Below, one piece after another: positions 21,801 to 28,624 of a stretch of 64,000 bases of DNA. Both the position numbers and the translations under genes were made by a program. The first letter of the stretch is position 1, and each line of letters opens with the position of its first letter. A model generated the notes under the pieces. The model ran no database searches. It worked only from the letters and a program-made list of their open reading frames with translations, and had not been told where the DNA came from. Source of the DNA: Aphrophora alni (Eukaryota; Arthropoda; Insecta; Hemiptera; Aphrophoridae); contig OY740773.1 in assembly GCA_963513935.1 (NCBI GenBank), forward strand, positions 98,317,291-98,381,290, given 5' to 3'.

Positions 21801-23956
21801 TTGAGCTATAATGTCAAACTACTTTTGTATTCTTTCTGAAACTGGTTTTTCACCTTTGTAACTTGCCCATACTGTAATGTTGTTATTGTAGTTGGTAAAC
21901 TGACATGAGATGATAATTGATATTTCAAATCAAAAAGCACGATGTTAACGCAACACTAATTTTTTCTCATTCTGGGACTGGTTTTTTGTCTACTTGACAC
22001 CAAAAAATGTGATTTGCTCTCCTCAAAATTACTTTCATGAAGCTTTTGTTTAATCATTATTTTGTATAGATGAAACATTAACATACTGTGTAAAGTGTGT
22101 TGTAAGAAGCGACGGCTAATACCTAAAGTTGGAGAACGCCACCTAGTGGAACGACGAGGACTGATACTCCCACATTCTCAATGTTTTCTGGAGCCTGTAC
22201 CTTATGGAGACGCCCAGGATACTTATTGTTCACTAGCAGAGTACCCGTCCTTCGTAAGGGCTTGTCTGCTGATTAATCCAAGTATATAATGGAGTATAGA
22301 TAATTGAGTGTTCAGGGAGTTTTCAAGGCCAGTGGAGCGGTGCCCTGATGGAATTTCTAAATAAAAAATAGGCCTATGTGTTAACCATGGACCCTAAGAA
22401 TGTCCATGTACAATTTCAACTCAATGGGTCCAGTAGTTTTTACGTGATTGTGTAACACACACAGACAGACACCATTAGATTATTATATAATAGTATAGAT
22501 AACTGATCCCATTGTTTGGATCATAGTATTGTTGTTTTAAAATTGTTGTTATTTGTAGTTTACCATAATTTGTAATTGTTAAGTTGTTGCAGGGCCATTT
22601 TACTGCCTTGTAATATAATATGTTGCTGTTTATGTTTGTTTGTTATCTAGTTTTTGTGTTGTTATTGTTTTTAATGTGTTATTTCTAAGTTTTTTAAAGT
22701 AGAGCATCATCTTGATTTTTTGAAGGCGATAATGACCGAAATGGTTTTTCGCCTTAAAACTCAAAAAAAAATGCTCCATTTGGCATTATGGATTTTTGAT
22801 AGTTTGGTGTTTTTTACTTCCTCTAATGTTTTAGTACGCTCCATGTTTTATTTCTCCGTGTCCATATTCTTAAAGTACAACACCCCTGTCATAATGCCAA
22901 GTCAGTCTGGAGTTTAGATGCATAATTAATTAACCCTTCCTATGAAATCACTCTCACCGATGGTTCTAAATTGGACAGTTGTGCATATTACTCATCAGGA
23001 TAGTCCTATATGTATAGGCTACCTCGAACTTGCATTGTTTTTACTCCCGAACTCCTTGCTATTTTGAAAGCTCTTACTTCTGTTCCGTCTAGTTACCATC
23101 AATACCTTGTCTGTTCCAATTCCAGAAGTGTTCTTCATGCTATGTATTCTAGGAATTCCTTAACTGCAGATATTCTGTGCTCTACTTACAGGCTGAAGAA
23201 TGGACAGATGTAATAGACTATAAAAGATACTGTCCGATCATGGGGAACATGAATTCGTCTCAGTCGTTGTAAGGAAATTGTGGTTATCCATATTCACATT
23301 GGTCACTCCATCATCACTCATGGATTATAGATGAAACAAGAAAATCCCCTATAATGTCTACTCTTTCATACAGTTCTGATAATGAAAGACATCTTAATCG
23401 ACTTTGTATTTCTGATAGGTGTTCATAGGATTTTTGTCCTACCAAATTCGATTCAAGTGATGTTGGGGGATGACGCTGGGATTCTTAATGGGTGTTGTCT
23501 TTCTTGCGTTGCCTAAACATATTTGTAAAGATTTTAATGATTTATTACTTGCAGTACTTATTACAACCCTGCAATATGTTACTTTATTGTATTTTATACT
23601 GTTATCTGACTTTGTGTTGTTGGTTTCGAAAAATTTATATCAACTTACTTGGTTTTTGGCGTAATTTGTTACTTTTTTGTCTATTTTAGTTTGTGTTGAT
23701 ATTCATTGTTCTTGATTTTTTAAGGCGTTGATAACCATAATGGTTTTTCGCCTATAACAAAAACGTAAAATTTAATGTTTACTATTTTGTACTGTTTCAG
23801 TCTTTGATGTGTACCAAGGAATTAATGCGAGGTTGGAATAGAGAAAAACTTCGTAAAGCTAAAAAAGCAGAAGAGATCGAACTTGCACAACGAATAGTGT
23901 CAGATGACTTCATGGTTGCCATTTTCAAATTCACTAAAAAACGTAGTAAACTGTAA
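3689..23956 (+). CDS. Eci2: Enoyl-CoA delta isomerase 2-like gene, last five coding exons
   Basis: Exons 3689-3864, 9254-9374, 20909-20998, 21386-21526 and 23801-23956 join in one open frame of 227 residues plus TAA. All junctions are AG/GT with matching phases. The product belongs to the crotonase fold and resembles ECI2, which moves 3-cis or 3-trans double bonds to 2-trans during beta-oxidation of unsaturated fatty acids. Visible marks are SSG (residues 31-33) near the oxyanion-hole region, NGPAVGIG (77-84), the catalytic Glu of [11 protein letters not shown] (Glu114) and a C-terminal SKL (225-227), a PTS1 peroxisomal import signal. The usual N-terminal part (start codon, targeting or acyl-CoA-binding region, first crotonase strands) is missing and was not found in 1-3688. 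Introns are 5389, 11534, 387 and 2274 bp and all but the third carry transposons. No canonical AATAAA was seen shortly after the stop. Confidence 0.9.
4030..4555 (+). repeat. LINE-associated 5' repeat, copy 1
   Basis: Contains AGTCAAACACTCACAACACA, an 11-G run (4194-4204), the segment ACTATCTGCACCTATTGAGG, CTCGCGGAACCCGAGCTATA and a distal block around TGTTTACCAGATCACAGTGT. Two more copies lie at 11431-12140 and 33290-34030. Here it runs directly into LINE ORF1, which suggests that it is the LINE's 5' UTR or promoter block. Confidence 0.6.
4556..5067 (+). pseudogene. LA LINE ORF1 C-terminal region
   Basis: The first frame (4556-4891) encodes a Ser/Lys-rich stretch ending [12 protein letters not shown] frameshift then moves to [15 protein letters not shown], then [13 protein letters not shown] and VQALFNC with a stop at 5065-5067. 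Low-complexity Ser/Thr/Lys followed by an acidic MELDPSE patch is usual after the zinc knuckles of jockey ORF1 proteins. The zinc-knuckle part is absent, so the copy is truncated or joined here. Confidence 0.55.
5087..5770 (+). pseudogene. LA LINE endonuclease domain
   Basis: Reads [19 protein letters not shown] with [12 protein letters not shown], then frameshifts to [26 protein letters not shown] and [20 protein letters not shown], then [13 protein letters not shown]. These are the apurinic-like endonuclease blocks of jockey LINEs. The family's catalytic Glu in QETHL has become Lys (HKTHL), and several stops and shifts are present. It is inactive. Confidence 0.75.
5820..6300 (+). pseudogene. 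LA LINE endonuclease/reverse transcriptase linker
   Basis: Decayed linker: the reading [11 protein letters not shown] followed by [12 protein letters not shown] matches the WWN..C...R region after the endonuclease, and [20 protein letters not shown] with [20 protein letters not shown] matches the usual block upstream of the fingers. Confidence 0.5.
6430..6852 (+). pseudogene. LA LINE reverse transcriptase, N-terminal part
   Basis: Reads [20 protein letters not shown], then [40 protein letters not shown] and [18 protein letters not shown]: fingers and first palm motif of jockey reverse transcriptase (normally YRPISLTS, CGFR..RST). It stops near FDLEKAYDT, which is frameshifted here. The YADD palm motif is not present before the RNase H part, so a segment has been lost. 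Confidence 0.8.
6863..7852 (+). mobile_element. Short LTR-like element inserted in the LA LINE
   Basis: Begins TGTAAG and ends CTTACA, flanked by a 4-bp duplication ATAT (6859-6862 and 7853-7856). At 7789-7800, two bases after an internal ...CCTCTTACA, lies TGGCGCCCGAAC, a primer binding site of tRNA-Lys type. The last 25 or so bases repeat the end of the presumed 5' LTR (TTAACTTAACTCC.CTTACA). The simplest reading is a 5' LTR of about 924 bp (6863-7786), primer site, about 40 bp internal, and a stub of the 3' LTR. No gag or pol is present. Confidence 0.65.
7789..7800 (+). promoter_or_regulatory. Putative tRNA-Lys primer binding site
   Basis: TGGCGCCCGAAC is complementary to the conserved 3' end of some lysine tRNAs and follows the presumed LTR end CTTACA by two bases. 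Confidence 0.6.
7857..8400 (+). pseudogene. LA LINE RNase H domain
   Basis: Reads [20 protein letters not shown], then [51 protein letters not shown] and, after a frameshift, VRGHCGI. These are the RNase H motifs of jockey-like LINEs. The first Asp (TDGS) and third Asp (SDSK) remain; the Glu normally in AELFAI is Lys (SAKLFAI). Confidence 0.8.
8401..8610 (+). pseudogene. LA LINE C-terminal Cys domain
   Basis: Reads [20 protein letters not shown], then [20 protein letters not shown] and [11 protein letters not shown]. The CPFC pair after RGNPPQ and the following IKHILIEC-like segment are the usual zinc-binding end of ORF2 in this LINE group. A near-identical block is at 59940-60083. Confidence 0.7.
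8611..9105 (+). other. LA LINE 3' UTR and 3' hairpin
   Basis: AT-rich trailer with three imperfect internal repeats of the pattern GCAG.GCC..TTT.CAG.C.TGTAATAT (about 8744, 8827, 8911). It ends in the family tail GGCTATAATAACCG...GTTTTTCGCC near 9052-9083, then an A-run. The hairpin is the segment shared with the SX retroposons. Confidence 0.65.
9254..9374 (+). CDS. Eci2: Eci2 exon b
   Basis: Acceptor GTTTTAG ends at 9253 and donor GTAATT starts at 9375. The first base completes the Gly codon split from exon a. It encodes [22 protein letters not shown] and the following helix to FASDK, the most conserved crotonase segment. The weaker GTAATT donor opens an 11.5-kb intron loaded with DNA transposons. 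Confidence 0.92.
9545..11237 (-). mobile_element. Pogo-like DNA transposon with GGGGAGAC termini
   Basis: Left end GGGGAGACTGGGGCTAGATG and right end (reverse complement) GGGGAGACCGGGGTAACATG, each flanked by TA (9543-9544, 11238-11239). The motif GGGGCAAG(A/T)TGACGA recurs inside both ends. A decayed transposase lies on the reverse strand at about 10240-10560. The element is 1693 bp, shorter than a full pogo-type element, so most of the transposase is gone. Confidence 0.8.
10240..10560 (-). pseudogene. Jerky/pogo-type DDE transposase fragment
   Basis: Reverse-strand reading gives [20 protein letters not shown], then [20 protein letters not shown] and [20 protein letters not shown]. This is the block just after the third catalytic Asp in pogo/jerky transposases (D.SFFGPLK..Y through KAVNGF..TGI.P). 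The Asp position itself is replaced or out of frame. A stop precedes the segment. Confidence 0.7.
11431..12145 (+). repeat. LINE-associated 5' repeat, copy 2
   Basis: Same order of blocks as at 4030-4555: AGTCAAACACTCAC, a 12-G run (11546-11557), CATCTATTGAGAAGG, GGAACCCGATCTATACTGG, then a distal part through GTCTGGACTGATCCCCAACC, CCCAGAGTCTCACCTG and ATGCGCTGG. The distal 270 bp are shared with copy 3 (33830-34030) but not with copy 1. No coding sequence follows. Confidence 0.6.
12150..14855. other. AT-rich part of Eci2 intron 2
   Basis: No exon, RNA or clear transposon recognised. A slightly more GC-rich patch at about 13260-13960 has no long open frame on either strand. Confidence 0.5.
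14861..15072. mobile_element. Hairpin element (about 98-bp inverted arms)
   Basis: Left arm from TTCCATTTCTAAAGATAATA to GGCTAAGGCATTGA. The right arm is its near-perfect reverse complement, ending TATTATCTTTAAACATGGAA. Few mismatches occur and the central gap is about 20-30 bp. It has no coding capacity. It looks like a fold-back MITE lying at the 3' end of the P-element remnant. Confidence 0.75.
15160..16690 (-). pseudogene. P-element-like (THAP) transposase remnant
   Basis: On the reverse strand, 16686-16500 reads as the end of a THAP DNA-binding domain (around [19 protein letters not shown], then VVPVIFP). Next come a Lys/Glu-rich coiled coil (16390-16140: [20 protein letters not shown]) and, at 15381-15166, [20 protein letters not shown], which matches the conserved FLGF...S...Y segment late in P-element/THAP9 transposases. 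The order fits the family. Stops and frameshifts separate the blocks and the catalytic residues could not be traced. Confidence 0.65.
17010..17032 (+). repeat. Tigger left terminal inverted repeat
   Basis: Identical over 23 bp to the reverse complement of 19196-19218. Copies of the ATCCGAA core follow at about 17041 and 17055. Confidence 0.95.
17356..18996 (+). CDS. Tigger transposase, intact, 546 residues
   Basis: The start chosen is ATG 17356 in ACCATGG, giving [20 protein letters not shown]; the frame extends 11 codons upstream without family similarity. Residues about 5-55 are the CENP-B N-terminal (psq-like) helix-turn-helix, 70-135 the CENPB-type helix-turn-helix ([20 protein letters not shown]), and about 160-345 the DDE_1 catalytic domain. 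Catalytic triad: Asp174 (NADETG), Asp288 (VDNAPTHP) and Asp323 (QPMDQS), with 34 residues between the last two. After residue 400 comes an acidic Glu/Lys region and a C-terminal segment ([20 protein letters not shown]) typical of Tigger. No stop or frameshift. It cuts and pastes its own element at TA sites in the nucleus. Whether it is expressed cannot be told. Confidence 0.95.
   Translation: MASKRKRVVLSLADKLKIIEQLDKGVTGKKLSEIYGVGQATICDIKNSKSTLLNFVSVLENEDGSSSRKTMKTATNKNLEDAVFKWFLQQRSMGYPISGPILCEKAKILAEKLGYSSFKASNGWLRNFKFRHGVRELDLAGEKLSADSAAAENFIEKFKTAAESYDPEFVYNADETGLVWKALPKTTLASKRESSAPGHKVSKERVTVLNCANSTGNHKLPLLLIGKSKNPRAFKNVKKLPLFYKSQPKAWMTAALFTEWYDEVFIPEVKNHQKSVGKEGSKVLLIVDNAPTHPTAELLERENGQFKTTFLPPNVTSLLQPMDQSVIETMKRHYRRQLLRKLLIEGAEDEELVLANHSKINLKDCCYMVAEAWSLVTAVTLRRAWNKLKGLPSEKNKKKESEENEKQENGEDEDDEDALPLEEIRKMIVKIPGCTEVSAEDVGEWMACDTSDPGFQILNDDEIVESVREDVEVEVEEELSADVEVDAGPSASEAFAGLETALNWMERQPECDHLQLLTVKRMRDLAARKRMKNAKQLTLTEMFEKQ
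19079..19084 (+). terminator. Tigger polyadenylation signal
   Basis: AATAAA 82 bp after the transposase stop codon and inside the element. Confidence 0.6.
19196..19218 (-). repeat. Tigger right terminal inverted repeat
   Basis: Ends AATTGGAGTTCTACTG before the TA duplication. ATTATCCGAAT motifs precede it at about 19150 and 19166. Confidence 0.95.
19219..20690. other. AT-rich Eci2 intron 2 sequence
   Basis: Includes a G10 run at 19580-19589 and a short direct repeat of ACGGCACGGTTAC near 19813 and 19835. No gene seen. Confidence 0.5.
20691..20740. mobile_element. Possible hAT-type terminal fragment
   Basis: CAGACCACAAGTGGTCTCTG followed by GACCACAGGTTGGAAATCA resembles the 'accacaggttggaaatcac' end of insect hAT non-autonomous elements. 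Only one end is recognisable. Confidence 0.3.
20909..20998 (+). CDS. Eci2: Eci2 exon c
   Basis: Acceptor TTTTCAG ends at 20908 and donor GTAAGT starts at 20999. Thirty codons in phase 0 ([20 protein letters not shown] and on to GPSK) carry the Glu that acts as general acid/base in this family. Confidence 0.92.
21386..21526 (+). CDS. Eci2: Eci2 exon d
   Basis: Acceptor TTTTAG ends at 21385 and donor GTAAGT starts at 21527. Forty-seven codons ([20 protein letters not shown] and on to LPLK) match the helix after the active site in ECI2 proteins. A short SX retroposon begins about 47 bp past the donor. Confidence 0.92.
21574..21741 (+). mobile_element. SX short retroposon copy in Eci2 intron 4
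   Basis: Body motifs GCTCACTTTGGTGAATCCGG, CTTGGCAATCCCGAGGGAC, GATCTACA, CTCCCTTACCCAACTTTTAT and TGATGCTATTAGGGTATTCG. The 3' part stops at an 11-G run instead of the family hairpin. Confidence 0.7.
22090..22502 (+). mobile_element. Retroposon with ACAGACAGACACC...TATAGAT tail
   Basis: Contains GCAGAGTACCCGTCCTTCGT, TCAACTCAATGGGTCCAGTA, ACACACACAGACAGACACC and ends TTATTATATAATAGTATAGAT. This layout is common for insect RTE-type 3' ends and their SINEs. No reading frame is preserved. Confidence 0.45.
22503..22770 (+). mobile_element. LA LINE 3' end fragment
   Basis: 3' UTR pattern TTGTAGTTTACC...GCAGGGCCATTTTACTGCC, then the best-preserved family hairpin AAGGCGATAATGACCG...GTTTTTCGCCTTAAAAC at about 22726-22758, then nine A. 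It follows directly on the TATAGAT-tailed retroposon. Confidence 0.75.
22925..23755 (+). mobile_element. LA LINE RNase H to 3' end fragment
   Basis: Reads [33 protein letters not shown] and [15 protein letters not shown], then the C-terminal region and 3' UTR (GTTGGGGGATGACGCTGGGA), ending in the hairpin AAGGCGTTGATAACC...GTTTTTCGCCT. Here the RNase H Glu is kept (TPELL) but the third Asp is Asn (CSNSRS), the reverse of the defect in the intron 1 copy. It ends 45 bp before the last Eci2 exon. Confidence 0.8.
23801..23956 (+). CDS. Eci2: Eci2 terminal exon with SKL peroxisomal signal
   Basis: Acceptor TGTTTCAG ends at 23800. Fifty-one codons then TAA at 23954-23956. It encodes the C-terminal helices ([17 protein letters not shown]...) and ends KKRSKL, a canonical PTS1 tripeptide in a basic context as in vertebrate ECI2. 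An LA LINE 3' tail ends about 45 bp upstream, so the polypyrimidine tract and branch site must lie in that narrow gap or inside the LINE tail. Confidence 0.92.
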   Translation, partial: SLMCTKELMRGWNREKLRKAKKAEEIELAQRIVSDDFMVAIFKFTKKRSKL

Positions 23957-24359
23957 AGGAACAAATTAATATTATAACTATATATATTTATATATACATC
24001 ACAATTTTTATATATTGAAAAATTAGTTTCTATTTAGAGTGTCATACATTTATTTTATTTTTACTCTGCATTTTTATTTCAATCCTATATCTCATCAATA
24101 GCAATATTCAAGTTCTGTCTAGAATGAATCCAGCCATTTTAAATATAACGATAACAGTTTATTTTATATGCGTGGCTTCGATTTAACTTGTCAATCTATA
24201 AGAAAACCTCTCTGTGAACAGTCACTAACCCATTGGATTATTCAGTTGGATTAGATGCTAGATGCAGTTAGGTAAGTGTGAGATTGATGTGTTCACAATG
24301 ACTGAGTGAGTAGACATACGGGATCTGTATTAAACTTGTTTCTAGAGATGATTCCTCAC
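23957..24359. other. Eci2 3' UTR and downstream sequence
   Basis: AT-rich, with a run of TATATA just after the stop codon. No canonical AATAAA was identified, so the 3' end of the transcript is not placed. Confidence 0.4.
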
Positions 24360-24545
24360 TAGCACTTACTTTTACCGAGTGCGGGTGTGGAAATTTTAAG
24401 GTACCCTATACTGGACTACACCTTTCTTCGTCTAATCTTGGGTTAGAATTCTCTTTTTAATCTTTCTTATGAGGTCTCTGTTGATCAACTCTTGATTTCT
24501 TTATACTCTGATGTTATTAGTGTAATCAATGGTTAAGGACAGACA
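24360..24545 (+). mobile_element. SX retroposon copy, diverged
   Basis: Motifs ACTTACTTTTACCGAGTGCG, CTACACCTTTCTTCGTCTA, ATCTTGGGTTAGAATTCTC and GTTGATCAACTCTTGATTTC. No hairpin tail. Confidence 0.5.
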
Positions 24546-24550
24546 ATCAG

Positions 24551-24712
24551 GAGTTTACTATAGTGAGTATGGGCTTGGCAATCCCTAGCTGGAACTATAC
24601 ATTTTTTCATAGTCTCGGGTTAAATCTCTCTCTTTCATCTTTCCTATCGAGTCTCCCTTTACCAACTCGGTACTCTTTCGACCCTGACACTATTAGAATT
24701 TTTGAAAGCTCG
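24551..24712 (+). mobile_element. SX retroposon copy
   Basis: Motifs TAGTGAGTATGGGCTTGGCA, ATCCCTAGCTGGAACTATAC, TCTCGGGTTAAATCTCTCTC and TCGACCCTGACACTATTAGA. Truncated before the hairpin. It lies head to tail behind the copy at 24360-24545. Confidence 0.65.
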
Positions 24713-24779
24713 GCAAATTTTGAAAAGCCTATTGTAATATCTGAGAATATTTACTTAAACAATGAGTAAGCTTCCTTCA

Positions 24780-25420
24780 GATTACACAATATTAGTAATT
24801 TTGACATTTTTGTTTTAATTCCATTCGAATCGACTACAGCCAAGTCCTTAATACCACGCATTATTCTGCTTATATCATCACTTTCATAAAATGACTTATC
24901 AGTATCGACAATAACTCTTGAAAGAGCCTTTCCAGGCTCTGGGTTAGGGCTTTCTAAACACCCTTTTCTTGTAATATTTTTGTTTTTGCCTGTCTCGCCA
25001 TATAATTTGGTGCATTAAATTCCCGCATTATTTTCCTAATGCCCCATTTCTCTAGGAGACACATAAGTATCATTAACCTTTTAACTCTATTTGTTGATGT
25101 AGAAAACTTTGAGGTTTTGTAAAACTAACTCATCTAGATTCTTATCATCACTAGATGAATCTTCAGCTGCTAAAAAGTTTTACGCTTCAATGCAGAGTTT
25201 ATCTTTTGTAGGCTAGGTTGATTAGTAGAGTCTACCTTTAAATTTCCAATTTCTTTCCTACAAAAATCACAAATTTTGGCTTCTTTGGGTATTTCAGGAT
25301 ATAAACTTAACATCCAAGATGTTACATTTCTCTGTCTCTTTTTATCCCTAATTGTGTGATTAGTTTTTTGTAGCGGCTTAAAATATTTAATTTAATGAAT
25401 TTGTTTTCGCTTCCCATTAT
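24780..25420 (-). pseudogene. Mobile-element ORF remnant with CxxC and KAxxExG-like segment
   Basis: Reverse-strand reading gives RDKKRQRNVTSWMLSLYPEI, then AKICDFCRKEIGNLK near 25270, and WGIRKIMREFNAPNYMARQA with KTKILQEKGVL near 25000. These resemble the Cys-motif and 'I..I...F.V.NYM.RKAK.L..EKGIL' block found in insect mobile-element proteins I know only as uncharacterised. Several stops and frameshifts are present. Confidence 0.45.
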
Positions 25421-25429
25421 ATGTTTTAA

Positions 25430-26957
25430 AACAATTTGTTCAAAGAGCTTCAATAAATGTTTATCATGTAGTAATTACAAAATAATATTCTTGTAAACAC
25501 CCACTAAATATAAAAATACTTTTATGGAATTAATATGTTAATTAATTTTTGGTTCATCAATAAAAATTAGCTCGTTACTCTGAATTACATTTTCAAATGT
25601 TTTTTAAAATAACTTCGGCTAGTATCTGGTCGATTCTACGTAAACTAATCCCTATTGGCAATGGATGATGAATGGTGTAAAATTAGTTCGGGGACTTCAA
25701 TAATTTCAGATGTTCTAGGGGTGGTGGTAAACTATAAATTTCAGTTATCTCAGCGAACTCTGTACCATCTACAGGATCTACTATATACATTTTTTTTATC
25801 AATAAGTCCCAATACAGAAAAATCATTTGTAAAAAATGATATTTTGAATTGATGAATATCCTTGGTCATTTCAAATTCCTAAAATCAAATTATTTAAAAT
25901 TATAGCGAACTTTGTATACTTAATATTATATATTTTAACTAACATTATTTACAAGATAATTATTAACCTCGATACACTACCCTTGCCTTCACTACAGTTT
26001 TATAATGTTTTAAAATCGATTTAAGTTATTAGTCTAAATATTTACATTGTTTTACTACAAACTCCAATTGGAAAACAACTTCTTAGAACTGTTCCGATTC
26101 ACTCGTAGAATTACCAGATCGAACTGATAGTTCTAGATTTAGGGTTTATATAGAAAAGCGAGATTTCTAACATGCCATGAACATTGACTTAGTGAATAAT
26201 ATAGATTAAAACTTTGGAAATGTTCAGCATTTTAAAGTACATAATAGCCTACTTGAGTAATTATTTAACGGACTTTATTTATTTACATATGTTGTTATTC
26301 CCTTCAGTCAACATCCAGATTAGTTGATGAACTCTTGTCCATGATTATTCACTTCTTAGCAATTTTTTTTTTTTTAAAGAGTTACATATATATTTAAAAA
26401 AATTTATTACGAAATCTGATTTCTTACACCTGCTGCACAACACACGAGAATTGATGGCTAAACAAAGGTTCCATTATTTCAACTGATGTATTTAATTAAC
26501 ATTATTATATGTGTCATTAACCCTACAAGTGTTAAGTCACTCGTCTTTAGCAATTATGTGACAAGAAATCATGTTTTTTGCAATTCAACATTTCGCACAT
26601 TTAGAATCGTCCTAGCGCAGTAAAAAAAAAAGTGTTGGAAAGCTAAAGTTCCATAGATGCATAATCATGAAAAAAAAAATAAAAAATACCACAAAACATT
26701 ATAAATAATATTGAAAAAATTGCTAAAGTTTTTTGGTGATTTTTTCAAATTAGCTAAAACATTTCTCCTTTTTACGTAAAACTTTTCTTTTTTTTTTAAT
26801 GTAACAAATTTTATTTTATTTTTTTCTAAATATATTCACAAATATTTTACAAAACTTGTATATCTTGAAAAAGGTGGTAAGCTATTGATTTTGGATGATA
26901 CAGGTTTTTCTGAAAAATGTTAACTTCATTTTTTGATACCTAACATACTCCAAAACC

Positions 26958-26993
<36 letters not shown>

Positions 26994-27160
26994 TTTACAT
27001 AGATAAATTCTACACATCTTTCTGGGAAAAATGATATCCTATAAGTTAGGTTTTGTATACAAATAATATATTTTATTAATTTTTAAACAAACGAAGAAAC
27101 TTAACATGAACAGTTCTAAGGTTAAGGGTTATAAATCGTAGAATTCGATCTATCAGTCTA
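25430..27160. other. AT-rich sequence without recognisable genes
   Basis: Contains an (AT)14 microsatellite at 26963-26990 and A/T-rich runs. Nothing else supported. Confidence 0.5.
26963..26990. repeat. (AT)14 microsatellite
   Basis: Uninterrupted AT dinucleotides followed by T7. Confidence 0.95.
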
Positions 27161-27162
27161 AT

Positions 27163-27402
27163 ATGGACTACAACTTTATTGCAATGATTTTATACGAGAG
27201 ACTGTTCACAGCCTATACACTTGAAGAATGGAAAGAATGCTGTGACCATGTTAAAAAAAATAGAATACTGGAAAAAAGAACATATAATATAGATGTGGAA
27301 ATCGATAGACTAATAATTTCAGTCAATGGAACAGAAGAAGACAGTAACTTCAGTTCAGATTCTGAAATAGATAATGTAAATGATGTGTTACTCTTATTAT
27401 GA
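27163..27402 (+). CDS. Short ORF of 79 residues, possibly a transposase tail
   Basis: ATG 27163 to TGA 27402. The C-terminal half is acidic (NGTEEDSNFSSDSEIDNVND) after DVEIDRLIISVN, which recalls the acidic tails of some jerky/pogo transposases. There is no domain, neighbour or splice site to support it as a host gene. A chance or mobile-element frame is likely. Confidence 0.2.
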   Translation: MDYNFIAMILYERLFTAYTLEEWKECCDHVKKNRILEKRTYNIDVEIDRLIISVNGTEEDSNFSSDSEIDNVNDVLLLL

Positions 27403-27748
27403 ATGTTATTTTTATATCTTCTCTCAAATATAGTTACTATTCTTTCCTATACACTATTCGAAATCTTGCTTTGTAATTGGTAATTTTTGCTATGCCATTA
27501 AATCATTGGTGGTTGTGGGAGAAGACAGAATGCTCTGTCTCACTCACATGGGGCAAGGTGCAACAGTCTCTCTTGCACCAGTACTTCCACTAGATCGGTT
27601 CTTTGCGGTCCAACTATAGCAATTAAATTAACGTTTTTAGTGGTTCGGAACAAGAGTTGATTATAACTAACTCAAGACTTGTAATCAGCACCTATATTTC
27701 ATATAGTTTCATCTAAATCAGTCGACTAATAAAAAAATTAATGACACT

Positions 27749-28170
27749 GTGAGTCAGTGTACCAAATTTCAAGTTAAAACGAGTGAGTGAGTCAGTGTAC
27801 CAAATTTCAAGTTAAAACGAGTGAGTGAGTCAGTGTACCAAATTTCAAGTTAAAACGAGTTAGTGAGTCAGTGTACCAAATTTCAAGTTAAAACGAGTGA
27901 GTGAGTCAGTGTACCAAATTTCAAGTTAAAACGAGTGAGTGAGTCAGTGTACCAAATTTCAAGTTAAAACGAGTGAGTGAGTCAGTGTACCAAATTTCTA
28001 GTTAAAACGAGTGAGTGAGTCAGTGTACCAAATTTCAAGTTAAAACGAGTGAGTGAGTCAGTGTACTTAATTTCAAGTTAAAACGAGTGAGTGAGTCGGT
28101 GTACCAAATTTCAAGTTAAACGAGTGAGTGAATCAGTGTACCAAATTTCAAGTTAAATGAGTGAGTCAGT
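27749..28170 (+). repeat. 38-bp tandem array, about 11 copies
   Basis: Unit GAGTCAGTGTACCAAATTTC plus AAGTTAAAACGAGTGAGT. Most copies are identical and changes cluster in the last three (TACTTAA, TCGGTG, loss of AAA). No spacers. Confidence 0.95.
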
Positions 28171-28189
28171 CAGTTGGTCAGTGACATGT

Positions 28190-28615
28190 TCAATAATTTA
28201 CGATAACCATATAGACTATGATAAACAACTGTAGGTACCAACTTCTTGATCTTCTTCGATGGAAGACAAATGATGTCGTGGGCTAGTGACAACAATGTTC
28301 ATCGGTGCTTTGATAGCATGTGCCTCTTTACATTGGATGTGTAAGTTTTGTAAGAAAAGTTATTCTTATAAATTTTGCAGATAGCCATTTGCGATGATGT
28401 TTTGTCAAATGTAAATATCGTCCAAATTATGCTTAAACTTCATCTGCTGCTGTTCCTCCTATTTCTGTCTCATTTATTTGCCCTTTAAAAGTCTTAAATA
28501 ATGAGAACTCAAACTGTACTAGCATTACCAAGGCTACAATAACACAAACTAAAACTAAAATCTCTAGTTTGAAAAGAGTTAATTTTCGACCTTAAAGATT
28601 TATTTAGGATTTTGT
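28190..28615. other. Unassigned sequence
   Basis: No feature recognised. Confidence 0.4.
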
Positions 28616-28624
28616 TAAATATTA

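Noticed and set aside
27749..28170. 38-bp repeats as CRISPR-like
   Set aside because: Direct tandem units without spacers; a minisatellite.
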